64,000 bases of DNA from Crocodylus rhombifer (lineage: Eukaryota; Chordata; Crocodylia; Crocodylidae), in NCBI GenBank assembly GCA_038503035.1, contig JAVSML010024365.1:372001-436000 (forward strand), in the 5' to 3' direction. Of the stretch, positions 1 through 11,900 are shown in pieces. The notes under the pieces are model-generated. The model saw only the letters and a program-made list of their open reading frames with translations, was not told where the DNA came from and searched no databases. The position numbers and the translations under genes were made by a program. Within the stretch, counting starts at the first letter, position 1, and every line of letters begins with the position of its first letter.

Positions 1-1415
1 CCTAATCGGGACGCGTGGTTCTCGTGCCGGCCCACGCGGCGCTGAAGTTTGGGACAACGCGACACAACAACGTAGTGCGACAACGGCATTTCAAGGAATC
101 CCACTGCTTTTAGATTCGGTGCCCACTGTTTCTTGGAAGCCGATGCAACGTTTGGTGAAAGGCAGGCAGATTAGGGACTAACTAGCAGCCAATGATTCAA
201 AATAGCCGTGAACACTTCCCTGCAAATCAGTTTACGTGCCACTCGGCAGGCTATTTGCAGCGTGGAAGAGGGAGTTTTCTGCTTGCCTTGCTGGCGGTAC
301 GGGAGGCCACGGGGTCCGGCTCACTCTGGCCGCTTGTGCTAATGCCTGAGGGTGCCCGTGCATGACGAACAGAGCAGTGGCAAGTTCCTTCCTGGACATA
401 CCTGGCATGCAACAGTGGACCTCCTTCCCCTCATCCTCCCCACCGAGGAAGAGGCCCCTGGTGAGGAGCACATTGGGGCAGACAGCCCAGGCTCTGCCCC
501 TGCAGCCCCAGCCAAGAGCAACCCCACAAGATGTCCCGTGCTGTCATGACAGAAGGGCAGGATTTGGCCCACAGGACCGGCTCCTGCCTTCAGCCTTGCC
601 CTTCCTGCCCTGGGCACTGCTGGGCCTACACAGCTGATTGCTTTGAGCATTACAGTGTCTAGAATAAAATGATCCTCTTTGCACTTCAGGGCAAGAAATC
701 TGCTGTGGCCAGGGGACCCCTCGATCCTTTTAGTGCAGGGTAGAGCGGTGCAGGTGGAGGGGCCGCAAGTCTTTCCAAAGCACCTGGCGCTGGCTCTGTT
801 GGAGACCAGATCGCAGGCGAGGGGGAGCACGGCGTAGTTGGGGCCGTGCCTACGATTAAACATTGACCCCCATAGCCAAGCAGACCCCTTCGGACGCTGC
901 ATCCCTGCTAAATCACCTGCCCTTAGGGAAAAGCTGCTCTCCAGAGACTGAAGCCCTGAATCGCCATGCTGCTCCCTCTGCTCCTGGCTGGCCACACTGC
1001 AGCCACCAGCCCTGGGAACGGCACTGAGCACCACATGCAACCGCTGCTCCTGGGACCTGGGTCCCAATGCTGCCCCAGGCATTTTGCACCCCCTGCCCAC
1101 TCCCTGGCACCTGCCAGCCAGTCAGCCTTTCTCCTTGCTAGGATGCTTGCCTTTTACAACTAATTTACGCTTGGCCTTTTCTCAGTACAAAGCCATTATT
1201 GTCTGTGATCTATCTTTGGTCAACCTCAAATAAGTTTCCCCTCTCGCCTTTATTTTATTTCCTCTCCAGGATTTCATGGGCTTTATAATGTGTTGCTTGC
1301 TTTTTATATTATGTGTTTTATGATGTTTTAATTATTATTGTTTATTATTATTGTGCTTTAATTGTCTGCTTGGGTCCCTCTGTGCCTTAGAGTGCAGCAA
1401 TTTATAAATAACGCT
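1..1415. other. Non-coding stretch, no gene recognised
   Basis: No repeat family or exon is recognisable here. A 253-codon open frame lies on the minus strand at 339-1100, but other frames over the same bases are also open, it matches no family I know, and its composition is that of random GC-rich DNA. After about 1140 the sequence turns AT-rich. Confidence 0.5.
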
Positions 1416-1442
1416 ATTTTTATTATTATTATTATTATTATT
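1416..1442. repeat. (ATT)n microsatellite
   Basis: About eight tandem TAT/ATT units follow a T run in AT-rich DNA. This is a simple repeat with no coding meaning. Confidence 0.9.
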
Positions 1443-2270
1443 TGTATAGCTCTATCCTATTCCTTGCAGCTCCCTTCTGCCCCTTTATTTCTTTACAGCC
1501 CCATAAGTTAAATTCCTTTATCTTTTCTCATAAGTCAGGCCTTCCATCCCCCTTATCGTGGTTTGCGCTTGATTTTAATGCTCATTTTTTTTTAGTGAGG
1601 CACCTCCAACTGTAAACTGTATTCCCAGGGCAGATCTGCTGGGGCTGAGTGTGGAGGAATTATGACCCGGTCTCATCGTACAGCAGGGAAATGACTCGCC
1701 TAAGATAGCACCTCCGACTGAGACCACACTCCATTTGTCACTCTCCCTTTGAAAAGCAGGGATGGATTATGATCATCAGTTTGCGAAAGCAACAACTCAC
1801 TTTTATTATGGGTGAAAGTTAAGGAATTGCAGGCAGCTGCTCTCCGGAGAGAGATACAAGGCACCCACCCATTATACTGAGAGCCAGGGAGAGCGGCGGA
1901 GCAGCAGTGATTAATGTAGGACAACCACCGAGATGCTCTGGATGATAAACAAATACCTGGGTAACCTCACAGCCAATTCCTGTCACAGGTTCAGTGGGTT
2001 TCTCTGGCAGTGAAAAAATATGGCTGTCAGCGCCGTTTCATCCCCCTGGGCCCGTTCTGACCTGCAGGGTGCAGGAAGCTCCAGATTTTCCTGATGTCGG
2101 AGCCAGGCAGACTTAACCCTCCCGAGCCCGCGGCCAGGGGTAGCAACGAGAAGACGCGAGTAGCTGCAATTTGCCTCTGCGCAGGCACTACTGATTTGGG
2201 GCGGTCTAGCCCAGGCCCCAGGGCTTCTTGGGGCGTCAGCACTGCAGGAGCCCTGCAGTAGCTTATTGCC
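1443..2270. other. Non-coding stretch, no gene recognised
   Basis: Unique-looking sequence. Short open frames exist on the minus strand around 1983-2360, but their 3' part overlaps the inverted repeat that starts near 2271. No domain or splice-bounded exon is evident. Confidence 0.45.
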
Positions 2271-2574
2271 AGGGATCCTGGTTTTCTCTGATGCAAAAAA
2301 AAAAAAACCCAACAAAAAATCCTTAATTTTCAGATTAAAAAAAGTAACCCTGATCCACATTTCTCCGTGATTTAAAATGAAATACCAGTAATATATCTTT
2401 TATCTATCTAGATAGAGATATATATGTATATATGGATCTATAGAGACAGACAGACAGACAGATAGATATAGTGGTATTTCATTTTGATTGCAGAAAAATG
2501 TGGATTTTGGGTTACCTTTTTAAATCTGAAAATTGGGGATTTTTTTTTTTAATTAGAGAAAACCAGGATCCCTG
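2271..2574. repeat. Palindromic element (imperfect inverted repeat) around a microsatellite
   Basis: The left arm (about 2271-2389) and right arm (about 2471-2574) are reverse complements along most of about 105-120 bases. The shared order is a BamHI-like ggatcc word, gttttctct, an A/T-rich tract, ttttcagatt, gtaaccc, ccacattt and aaaatgaaatacca. The arms differ by substitutions and short indels, so the structure is not recent. It resembles a foldback or MITE-type DNA element, or two copies inserted head to head. I cannot name the family. Confidence 0.75.
2390..2470. repeat. Compound (GATA)n/(TA)n/(GACA)n microsatellite
   Basis: This simple repeat fills the loop between the two inverted arms. 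TATC/GATA units and TATA runs lead into about five GACA units at 2443-2462, followed by GATAGATA. Its position at the centre of the palindrome suggests expansion from the turn of the foldback. Confidence 0.85.
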
Positions 2575-3337
2575 CTTATTGCATAGGGCCACATTTCACC
2601 CTGCTTTGAACTGGGCAGTGCACTGCAGGAGGGGTCTCAAGGCTTCTCCTTGAATGATCCTGTGGACAGATGACTATTGATGGCTTATAGCACAGTCAGC
2701 TGCTTTAATGGGCCGGGAGAGTGCAAGTGCTGGTGTAGTTCCCTTTGGCTCACCTTCGCCAAATGAAGCTTGACTCAGTGCTGGAAATCTTGCAATATCA
2801 GGCTTTCTCATTTTCTCAAGCTCAGCACTTTCCTGGAGGAGCTTTGGCACATCCTTATCCAGCTCCAAAGGAAACCGGGAATCTCAGAGATACCTTTTTT
2901 TTACATATTGCAATGACATATCTAATGAGTGCATGTCTGCTCCTTTGCTGATATTCCAGAGACTTACCCATAGCACTTTTAGAGGCAGACCATTCCTTGC
3001 TTTCAAGGGAGAAGCAGGCCTATGATGTCCATAGAGCCTGGGTGACTGGGCTCGCGCCTCCTTTTGTTCCATCTCAGAGAATATCTCTGCTAATGAGTTT
3101 GCTGGCAGGAACATCTGCAGGGGCAGCACATTTTAAGCCAGTACCTGTGAGAAATGGATTGTAAGCTCATAAGTGCCAAAGTTCTCACTGGAGACCTGAT
3201 TCTGAACATCACACTTATCCAATTAGGGAAGAGAAACAGTGCCATGTGATCTATGTGTCCAACCAAAACTAGCTCTGGTAGCTCCACTTTTTAATATAAC
3301 CCAAGTCTGGAACAAAGAACTCGTCACTAATGGACAT
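2575..3337. other. Non-coding stretch, no gene recognised
   Basis: Only short open frames occur on either strand, none with recognisable protein motifs. No tandem or inverted repeat stands out. Confidence 0.45.
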
Positions 3338-3793
3338 ACTGGGTACATCTATACATTCAATTAATACACTTTAGGTAATGTGCATTCAATTGAGTACCTG
3401 GGGCACATCTACACATGCACTTTAATGCACATTAGCCTATTTTAATGTGCAGTAAAGCCTCACTAAAAAACCCATGTTTTTAGTTAATGTACATTAAAAT
3501 AAGCTAATGCACATTGTCACTTAAAAACCATGTTCTTTAGTTAATGAGCATTAAGACAAGCTAATGTGTATTTCCCTAGTACCTCACAATGAAGGTACTA
3601 AATGTAATGCACATTAACTAAAACGCATTAATTCACTTATAGACACACCTCCATTGTGAGGAACCAGAAAAAAGCACATTTACCTATAATCATGCACATT
3701 AGCTAAAGAGCACCATTTTTGTGATGCTTTAATGCACATTAAAATAGGCTAGTGCACACCAAAGCACATCTGTAGATGTGTAGACCTGTCTAA
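3338..3793. mobile_element. TIR-bearing short DNA element (MITE-like), degenerate
   Basis: The left end near 3399 reads ggggcacatctacacatgc and the right end near 3790, read in reverse complement, gives acaggtctacacatctac. Both ends then share tagcctattttaatgtgca. A second diverged left-end word (gggtacatctatacattc) at 3342 suggests the element starts there or is two nested copies. The interior repeats ttaatgcacatt/aatgtgcattaa in both orientations, so it is internally palindromic. There is no coding capacity, so it would be non-autonomous. A crocodilian MITE family (Chompy) is known, but I cannot confirm that this belongs to it. Confidence 0.65.
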
Positions 3794-5667
3794 ACAGCGG
3801 TAGCTGTTTACATCCAGGGACAAAAACTTCTGAGAAAATGATAACATTTTGCTTGCTGACCATTTGCAAACAGACCAAGAGTCAGAGAGTCACCTTGGTG
3901 TCTACTCCACATTAATTGAAAAGCTTTATTTGGAATCCTTTAGGATGGTGCTTTCCCTTGTGATAAACTCCATGCTGCCATGGATGCCATGACTTACTGG
4001 GGGATGGAAGTGTTTCTTTCCCAGTATATTGTTAAAAGCTTTTTCCAGCCATGATGAGGGGAGCAAGACTCCAACTTGGCAAACCACTGTGCTTGATGTG
4101 TGCCTGCTGGAAATGTTTGTCAGAGCTTTTTTGAAATACTGTTGTGTTTCTTTTTGGGGAGGAAGAGTGATTAGACCCGACAGAAATTGTTTGGTTTAAA
4201 ATCAAAATGTTTTAGTTAGACAACAAATGCTTTATTTTTTTTAAATAAATACTTATTTCATATATTTCATACATTTCATAGACACTAGGGCTGGAATTTT
4301 CTTGTCAAAAACATTTAAAATGGGAAACTGGGGGAGGAGGGTGATAGAAAGTGATTTAGTTTTCGACCTGGGTTGATCATTGAAAAGCCAAACCTTTTTT
4401 CACCCTGAATTTGGAAAAATAAAACTACTAAAAATAATTTTTCAGGGAAAAAAATAAGTGGAGTTGCTCAAAAAATGCCAGCGTGTATGTAGCCTTCTCG
4501 AGTGATCCTGGGAGCAAAACTTCCATTGATCCTAAAGGCTAAGTGCGGAAATAGAGTGGGCCCAGGGGTCAGCGTGCGTCACGTGGGATTGTGTGGAAGA
4601 GGCATGTTTTAGGGGCCATGGAAATGCTTTGCAAGTGCCTGACATTTGCAGCAATCTGGTCGGCTCCAAAGGCCAAGCTCTCTGGAGGTGCTTTGTGTGG
4701 CTCTGGAGATGATCAATGGGGGCTTTGTTATTGGATTTCCCCCCAATGAGCTAGTGGCATCATCCAAGCAGGAGAAGTCACCCCAGGCCCAGGGCTGCTC
4801 GGGGACAGAATTTCTCTCTGATGAAGCACTCGAGCCAGAGAAGCTCCAGAGAAGGTATCGGCTCACAAAGCCTTTCTGGAAACATGGCTGGGAATGTGTA
4901 ACCAGAGAGAGTCCTCCTGGGCTCCCTTCCTGGGGGGATTTTCAGCTCTGTTGATAAAAACACAGCATTGTTCAGCCATCAGGCAGCGATTCTGCTTCAG
5001 CTGCTTACAATCCCTTTGCCAGAGGGAACAGAATCCGTGTCTGGGCGCTGCTGGCTGGAAATCCTTTCTTCTACTTAGCGACTCCTCTGGTTTTCATCCT
5101 GTTTCTCAGGGACAATAATCTGCAAAGTAGAAGGTCACTCTCTGCTCCAGTCCAGATGAGAAGGATGAAGGGGAAACATAGCACCATTCTGTTTATCCTC
5201 ATCCAAGCCCAGGCTGGCGTCCAGCTCGGCTTGGCTGTCAGCAGCCATACAAAGCCTGCAGCGAGTACCGCGTACCTCACCCAGCAATGGGAGCATAATG
5301 AACCAAGCACACAATGGTGGGTTCTAGGGGACAGGGCAGTGCAACTCAGCCAGAAAGGACAGCGATCCGGCTAACAAAGGAAACACACATCATCCGAAAA
5401 CTTATAAAGGCCAAGCAGCTGGCGCAGCTAATTAAACATTAACAAATCTGGCAAAAGCAGAGCACCAAAATCCAAGCCGGCATTACAAAGTGCTGGTTAG
5501 AGAGCTGTGCCTTTTCCTCTGTGCGTGCACATCTGAGGGCATGTGTATATGCATCGTGCATGCATATCTGTGGTACTGTGGGCACGAGTATTGGTGTGCC
5601 CATGCTCGCGTGCTTTTTTTCATGGGAGTTGGACGACATGGGCGATGTGGGCCTGCTTCTTACTGTC
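3794..5667. other. Non-coding stretch, no gene recognised
   Basis: From 4180 to 4460 the sequence is A/T-rich with repeated aaaatt and ttttca words, perhaps a decayed repeat. The rest (4480-5660) is mixed composition with short overlapping frames on both strands and no recognisable exon. Confidence 0.4.
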
Positions 5668-5686
5668 GTGTGTGTGTGTGTGTGTT
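5668..5686. repeat. (GT)n microsatellite
   Basis: Nine or so uninterrupted GT units. A looser GT-rich tail follows to about 5736. This alone explains the Cys/Val-rich and His/Thr-rich open frames that cross 5490-5950. Confidence 0.9.
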
Positions 5687-5869
5687 TACGAGCGTGTACA
5701 TGCAAGTGAATGTGTGTATGTGTGTTTTTCTGCATGCATTCTGCTGGCACATTTAACTGAATATATATTTGCATTGCTATGCTTGTGTGCCGGATGCCTT
5801 GACATGTGCTGCCAGAAGGTACATCCATGTATTTTGCTCAGATTCAGGTGCCTGAGCGTATGCATGTGC

Positions 5870-6720
5870 TTGGATTCATTGTCATTTGTCTTCCTAACAT
5901 GTTTTTTTTTGGTAAATATTTGTTGGCAGTGCCTTTGCAACTCCACACGCTGCCGAGAGGAAATAAGAGCTATCCATTTGTGCCTGCACTGCTAAAGATT
6001 TTCTATAAAGTCCTGCATTTCCAGTACAGCTGAATGGATTTCATTGCAGAAAAAATGTTAGGACGGAAAAGCGCACTGGAGGAAAATATTGTGTACAATA
6101 ATGATTCACAAAGGCATAAAAATACCATCCCCGGTTTTCTATTCTTCCGCCACCCAACAAATGTTGTTTGACTCATGCACTAATGTATGGGCACATTTAA
6201 AAACGAAAGTTGTGTATGAGCATTATTCATCAGGAGCTTAGATTAGTTCACCTTCCCGTTTTAACTTACAAGAGCTAACGCACCGGGTCCAGGCGGAATG
6301 ATTCTTAAAGCCATCGCAAGATAACTCATGCACCCATGTTTTTACACTACATTTTTACACTGAAAAAAGGCATTAAATATTCCTTCCTAGACTCTACCAG
6401 AGCCCTCAGCACGGAAGGGGAAAAAAGCCGACACTCTTGTTGCCACGAACGGTTAACTCCAAGGACCACAGCGCTTTTGACAGACAACAAGATTACAAAG
6501 TTTAGATGATAAACAAATGGGATGCAGGCTATTTTCTGTACAGTGACTGCAATTTGAATGCCTTGCAGCTGGGAATAGTAGGAATCAAGCTATTAATAAA
6601 GGGAGCCAGTAGAATGATTTACAGTCAGACATTAATATGGAGATTTTTTATAAACACAGTAATTCACACCCCAAGCAGAATGGTTAATGCAAAGTTGCAT
6701 TAGCGATTCCAATAGGTGCA
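5870..6720. promoter_or_regulatory. AT-rich block resembling conserved non-coding DNA
   Basis: The stretch is AT-rich but not low-complexity, has no transposon signature, and carries dispersed homeodomain and POU-like words (attaat, ttaata, attattcat). Such blocks are typical of conserved enhancers near developmental genes. Conservation cannot be seen from one sequence, so this is a guess from texture only. Confidence 0.25.
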
Positions 6721-6984
6721 GAGCATGTCGCACAAACAGTGGGCTGTATCATAATGGCAACAGACCCAGGGTTCAATTGTGAGGTTGTTTTAAGTAGGGA
6801 TAGATGAAAGAGATCCAATAAAAAATGTAAACATAAAGCAGAAATTTATTGAAGCTCAAAGTCATTGCAGGGTTTTTTTTCTGTCTCTGAGTTTCTTAGT
6901 TATAGCTGCGACCAGAAATAGTGTGGAAATAATAGCAATAATAAATATCAGATATACTAAATAACAGCACTGCACGCTTACAGA

Positions 6985-7140
6985 TGCTTTGATGCCAAAG
7001 GACCCAAAGCTGCTTTATAAACCTGGTCTATGGCTCTTCTGTGGGGGGAGCCAGAGCTGTAAACTTTATTTTTCAGAGGGGGGAAACTGAGGCAGGGAGG
7101 AAAGGTGATTACCTAAGTTCACGCTGCAGGTCAACAATAA
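6985..7140 (+). mobile_element. MIR-type SINE remnant
   Basis: The diagnostic part is at about 7075-7130: a G-rich gggaaactgaggcagggagg followed by aaaggtgattacctaagttcacgctgcaggtc. This matches the order of the MIR core (gaaactgaggc, then gtgacttgcccaaggtcac). The copy is well diverged and only part is identifiable. Confidence 0.65.
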
Positions 7141-9834
7141 AACACAGCAATAACTGCTGGGTGACACGGCCCTGAAATACCTGGGGAACAGCTTGTTCTC
7201 AAGCAGGAACACAAGGTTGTTGCTCTCGTGTTCCCAACTTAGCAAGGAAAAAGTTGAGGTCCCTCCTTGTATCTGCTTTCTTTGGCACGAAGATGCAAAC
7301 CAAAACAGAAGCCTCCCTGCTTAGCATATGTTTTTTGAAAATTACCTCCTGCTTTTTGTATTTGTGTTTTAAACAACATCTCGATTTTAGGGCAACGGCT
7401 TGTTTTGTCATCCAAAAAAAAAAAAAAGAAATCAAGTCTGCTTGTTTGTTTTACCCTGTTTGTGGATCCTATGGAAAGAAACCGTCTGTCTTCTGCCGTG
7501 GCTCTGTTGACAATAAATAAAGAAATAACAGACTGCAACCGGTCGTGAAAGGGAGGGAGGGATGTCGGAAACCAAAGGGAGGACTTGTCTGCTACAGGTT
7601 ATCGAGCCTGATTAGACCCCGGATGACATATTGTGCTTGAAAATCCTCCGGTCGCTTTGTTGTTGCAACATCCCATTTAGCATCTTGGTGCTGCTCTTGG
7701 GGTCGGGAACTGCTCTGCTTTTAGCTTCTGCCACCGCTTTGTGAATCACTCTGTTTACAGTCTTGAGAGCACCGTTCGGGTAGCTAGCCTGCAGAAACGC
7801 GGTGATACATGGCGGATCAGTGCCACGGTGAGCAGCCGGAAGATCGTGAGTCACAGAAAGACCAGATGCAACTTAGTTTACCATTAAAATATTGAAAATG
7901 CAGGGCGGTCAGGTAAACCAGAGAAAAGAGCTGCGGCTCAGTCTGCCGTCATCCGCTCTGTCCTCTAGGTGAGCCCAAAACCCCTCTAAAACCAGCCGAT
8001 GTCATTGTGCGTAAAGCATGATGGTGTTGTGATGTACCCACAGCGCTGTGCTAGCCAAATATATAGTCCCTGGCATTTCTTATTCCACAGAGCTTACCAT
8101 GGAAAGGTTAGATTTTGACTGTTGCTACAAGTAGCCTTCACTGTGCGTTTCCACACTTCCTTAAGTCGTGGCTCTTAATTCCTCCTTGGAGACTGGGAAT
8201 ACCTGTTTTAGGCACCTACATACGATTTATAGGAACAGTCATTTGCCTGAAGGAGTTGTCATCTTGGGGTCCTCAAACAGGCAGTAACAAGAATACGGAT
8301 CGTGTGATCTGTGCATCTCACTCACCATGCAACAAGCATTTCCAAGGCTAGGCGTCAAATTCTCACCATGAACTGACTGCGAGCAAGGTATAGGTCAAGA
8401 CTGCCAGTCTCCTGGATCCTTTTACAAGGCCAATGTATTTGCAGAGATCACAATCAGCTTGCAAGGAAAGCATTGGTGCTCATTGAATAATTTATGCACG
8501 CTAAATTGTTTGCCTTGTTCTGCCGTTAAAGTAGGGGGGAGTGTTGCACATTGCTCTACATAACAGCGAGGAGACCCCTTCAGTTAGGATGACCTTGACT
8601 TGGGATTAAAAGAAGACCAAAAAGTGAATTTGGCAAGAGAGAGCATATTGTATGATGTGCCTCCCGTCGGAGACAGTCTACCCTGAACTGAACGCAAAAT
8701 GGCTGCCGGCCTCTGCAGAAAGAGCATACTTTTTGCGTACTGAAAAGGGCCGTATTTGCGTAGATAGTCATATTCCTAAACACAGTACAGAGGGCCGGGG
8801 CATCATTACACTTAAGTTCCTTCAAATCTTCTGATTATATGCTTCTGTTTGTGTTTCATTTGAGGGATTACACTAAACGTTCAGCAGCACGGGACATTCT
8901 CCCTAATAGAATTAAGGCTGAGACCTAGCTATTATAGTAAAATTATAGTAAAAGGGCTGGCGCTAACATAAAGCTGGAGTTAATCGCGCAGCGTGGTTTA
9001 CCACAGCATTCCTCCGCTACCTGCAGATTCATGGGAGCGTTACTCTGGGTAAGACGGATTTACTGGGAGCTAACTTAATAAAATGAGGTTTATGATATTA
9101 TCTGTGCTGTTATAGTGCGTTTAATATCGTAAATATAGTTCTGCCTCACATCGGCGTAAAAAGTCCTGTTATGATGCCACGTCCCTTTCAGTTTGTTAAC
9201 TCTCATCACTTATGCCACAATGCTCCGCGAGGCTGGTGGAAAGAAGGGGCGATGCGGAGCTCTGGTTGGAGAGGAATCGATCTCTCTAGCATGGGGGTTT
9301 GATGTGGGGAAGTCTCCCAGCCAAGTGTGATCCAATAAATAACCGGTGGGGACATCTTCCCTTGTTTAACACGCTGGGTATGAATGGGGTGGACATACCC
9401 CTCAAGCATCCAAGTGGTGGCTCAAGGGGCATGCAAAGAAAAATCGCTGGTTGCCACTTTGTGGAAGGTAAGCGGGCCTCGTGGGCCTCTCCACACAGTC
9501 CCTCATTCCCCCTTGCACACATAGTGGGGCAACCACAGTCCTTTTGCTTTGCTTGGCGGCACCGTGCCCACGCCAGGCTCCGTGCAGCGCCAGGGCCCCC
9601 ATGTCTGCCTGGGAGGGGAGCTCTTCGAGGCCCAGGCTTGGCACATCTTCATGCCACCCCGCCAGCCGGTGCTGAGATACCATGTGGTCATGTGCCTCAT
9701 CAGGGGGTCCTGTGAAGAGTCACAAATGGCCTTTTGGGCTCTCTGTCACTACTCTGTGTTTGCAAATGCGGGGGCTTGGTTGACATCCCCTGCACCACTA
9801 CCTGAACCACCTGCAGCTCCCTGCAGGGTGGGTG
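7141..9834. other. Non-coding stretch, no gene recognised
   Basis: Contains an A13 run near 7417, an AT-rich patch at 8440-8540 and 8860-9180, and a piece around 8200 that resembles an old amniote repeat (ttaggcacctacatacg). None of the frames gives a recognisable protein. From 9200 the sequence becomes GC-richer with overlapping open frames on both strands that I regard as chance. Confidence 0.4.
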
Positions 9835-10134
9835 CAGGGAGGCTGTTCTCAGTGGTGCTGGTGACTGGACAAGGAGCAACGGGTGCAAGTTGCAGCAAGG
9901 GAAGTTTAGGTTGGATATTAAGAAAAACTTTCTCACTAGGAGGGTGGTGAAGCCCTGGAAAGGGTCACCTAGACAGGTGGTGGACTCTCCATCCTTGGAG
10001 GTCTTGAAGACCTGAGTAGACAAAGCCTTGGCTGGGATGATGTAGATGGGGCTGGTCCTGCTTGGAGCAGGGGGTTGGACTGGATGTGACCTCCTGAGCT
10101 CCCTTCAACCCTTGTTTTCTGTGAGTCTATGATT
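9835..10134 (+). mobile_element. CR1 LINE, 5'-truncated 3' end
   Basis: The copy carries the end of CR1 ORF2 and the 3' UTR. The sequence shows ggctgttctcagtggtgctg, then ttggatattaagaaaaact, aggagggtggtgaagc, ctccatccttggagg, gctgggatgatgtag, gctggtcctgcttggagca and ggttggactggatgtgacct. It ends in the gtgagtctatgatt tail that is typical of CR1 3' ends. Truncation at the 5' side is the usual outcome of incomplete target-primed reverse transcription. Confidence 0.93.
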
Positions 10135-10339
10135 AGAGCTGAATTAACTTGGCCAACACTCTCAGCACAAGCTGGTAAAAGTTTGACGGCAAAGCTTACT
10201 GCCCGAGGTAGAGACCAGATGCCCCGCTTTCCACACTCGCCTGTCTAACTGCACCTAAGGTCACATGGGTATGGCCCCAGGCACTGCGGTATCTGAGCTC
10301 TCCCGGTCTACCATGTGTTCAGACTTGGGGTCAGGAGCT

Positions 10340-10445
10340 AGGTCAATGCTGTCGTCCTCGTTTTGCAGGAGGAGGATTGAAGGGCACGGAGTGACTGGCC
10401 CAGGTCCCCGACTAGTGCCCTAAGCAGCAGCCCGTCTCTCCCCTC
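10340..10445 (+). mobile_element. MIR-type SINE remnant, weak
   Basis: The order cctcgttttgcaggaggag, gattgaagggcacggagtgac, tggcccaggtccccgactagtg follows the MIR core (cattttacagatgaggaaactgaggcacagag, gtgacttgcccaaggtca). It is diverged and partial. Confidence 0.45.
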
Positions 10446-10799
10446 CTCCACCAGCGCTGCGGCCCCTTGCTCGCCCTTCTCACACTAAATGAAAAATGAC
10501 GCGGTTCGGCGCGTTAAGCGTGTTGCTTGTGGAGCCCTTGTCACTGACTGTTAATGTTTGTCTGAGCTCCCCCGATCGACGCCAGCGGGACTTTCAGGTT
10601 TGCTTTGCCACCCATCTGTGTCTGTATTAGCAGCTGCAGAATCTCTGGTTCAGAAATAATCATGTCTTGGGAAAATCCATTAAAGGACAGTAACGATGTG
10701 TATTGTGTGGTGACCTTTAGGGCTCTTGATTCCACCTAGCTAATGATCACTGGGGAAGGGAGAGGCTGAGAAGAGACAGGAGCGTTCAAAGGCCGCTTG

Positions 10800-10990
10800 C
10801 CACCTGCTCTGCAGACGCTGTTGTCATTGCCCTGTAGCATTTAACGCGCGCGGGTAACATTCCTCGGTAACGTTAACGCTATTAATTGTTCTTCAAGTGG
10901 CCACTCTTGACCAATTCAAACGCTTCTCAGCCTCTGCATAATTGATTGAAATGACGTCACCCAAAGCCGCAGAGAGAGTTTTGGAGCAGG
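10800..10990. promoter_or_regulatory. Possible regulatory block with a palindromic CRE
   Basis: A full palindromic cAMP-response element, tgacgtca, lies at 10952-10959. Around it are taacgttaacg, attaattg, ataattgattg and an E-box-like run. The stretch has no repeat signature. CREB/ATF proteins bind this palindrome in many vertebrate promoters and enhancers; occupancy here is unknown. Confidence 0.3.
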
Positions 10991-11900
10991 TACTACTTAT
11001 GAAGTGGAGTTAAAAGGCTGTGCATTAGAGAAACTGGCTGCTGGCTTCCAAAAGATATTCAGAGAGGGAGGTATGAAGATTTCTTTCCCCCCCGGAAACA
11101 AATGTCATCACTTATCTCCATGGATTGAGCATTCTGGTCATCCATGCTCGTTCACGCTTGAAGACAAGTTGGTCCAAACTCTTGCGGGACGAAGGCAGGA
11201 CAACTCCCGTTGGACTGCTTGGGGTTAATTAGGCTCTTGACTGGCCATCAGGTGTTCAGACAATAAATGTAAGGGGAAGAGTGGTGTAACTGGCACCAGC
11301 TTGGTATGCCAGGGCAATGACAGAAATGGCATGAGAAGACGCAAGGGTATAACTTACACACACAGTGGAGGAAATGGCAGCTCAAAAAGCAGCAAACTTA
11401 AAAGAGAAAAAGCCTTATTCATTGAGACAGTAAAAAATGAGAGTGGACAGAGCGCTGGCATTTGCATTAGGGAGCAATCCTGAGCTGGCAGGAGATGGAC
11501 AGGATGATGCATCGAGGCATCCCCCACCCCTGACTTGTCTGCTTGTATCAGGAGAGAGTGGTGTCCCCCATCCAGGACTGCCAGGTGGTTTGGGAGCCTG
11601 AGGACTGTGCCCCCTTCCCTGCCTCCCAACCCCATTTCCATCCACACAGATGTTTTATTTCTCCTTCCCCCCACATGCGCTCCTACATTAGGATGTACAA
11701 GGTGAACATGTGCATGGACACATGCACATGCCTACATACGGGTTAGCATGAAGCCAAGTCAACAGACGTCTGTGCACATCCATCAGGTGGTCACAGCTTC
11801 CTGTCAACTTCCACTGCAGAGCTATGCATCCACCCACACTCTCCACTTTCCCCGGGCCCTGAAAGACAGCCCTGTGCCCAAGGACGTGTATAATATAAAC
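10991..11900. other. Non-coding stretch, no gene recognised
   Basis: Short frames on both strands only. A Ca-rich acacatgcac cluster around 11700-11740 is mildly repetitive. No exon or repeat family is recognised. Confidence 0.4.

Noticed and set aside
339..1100. 253-codon minus-strand open frame as a gene
   Set aside because: No recognisable domain, other frames open over the same bases, no exon boundaries or codon bias that I can see; stop-poor GC-rich DNA explains it.
5490..5995. Cys-rich and His/Thr-rich frames around 5.5-6.0 kb
   Set aside because: Produced by the GT/CA-rich microsatellite and its flanks.
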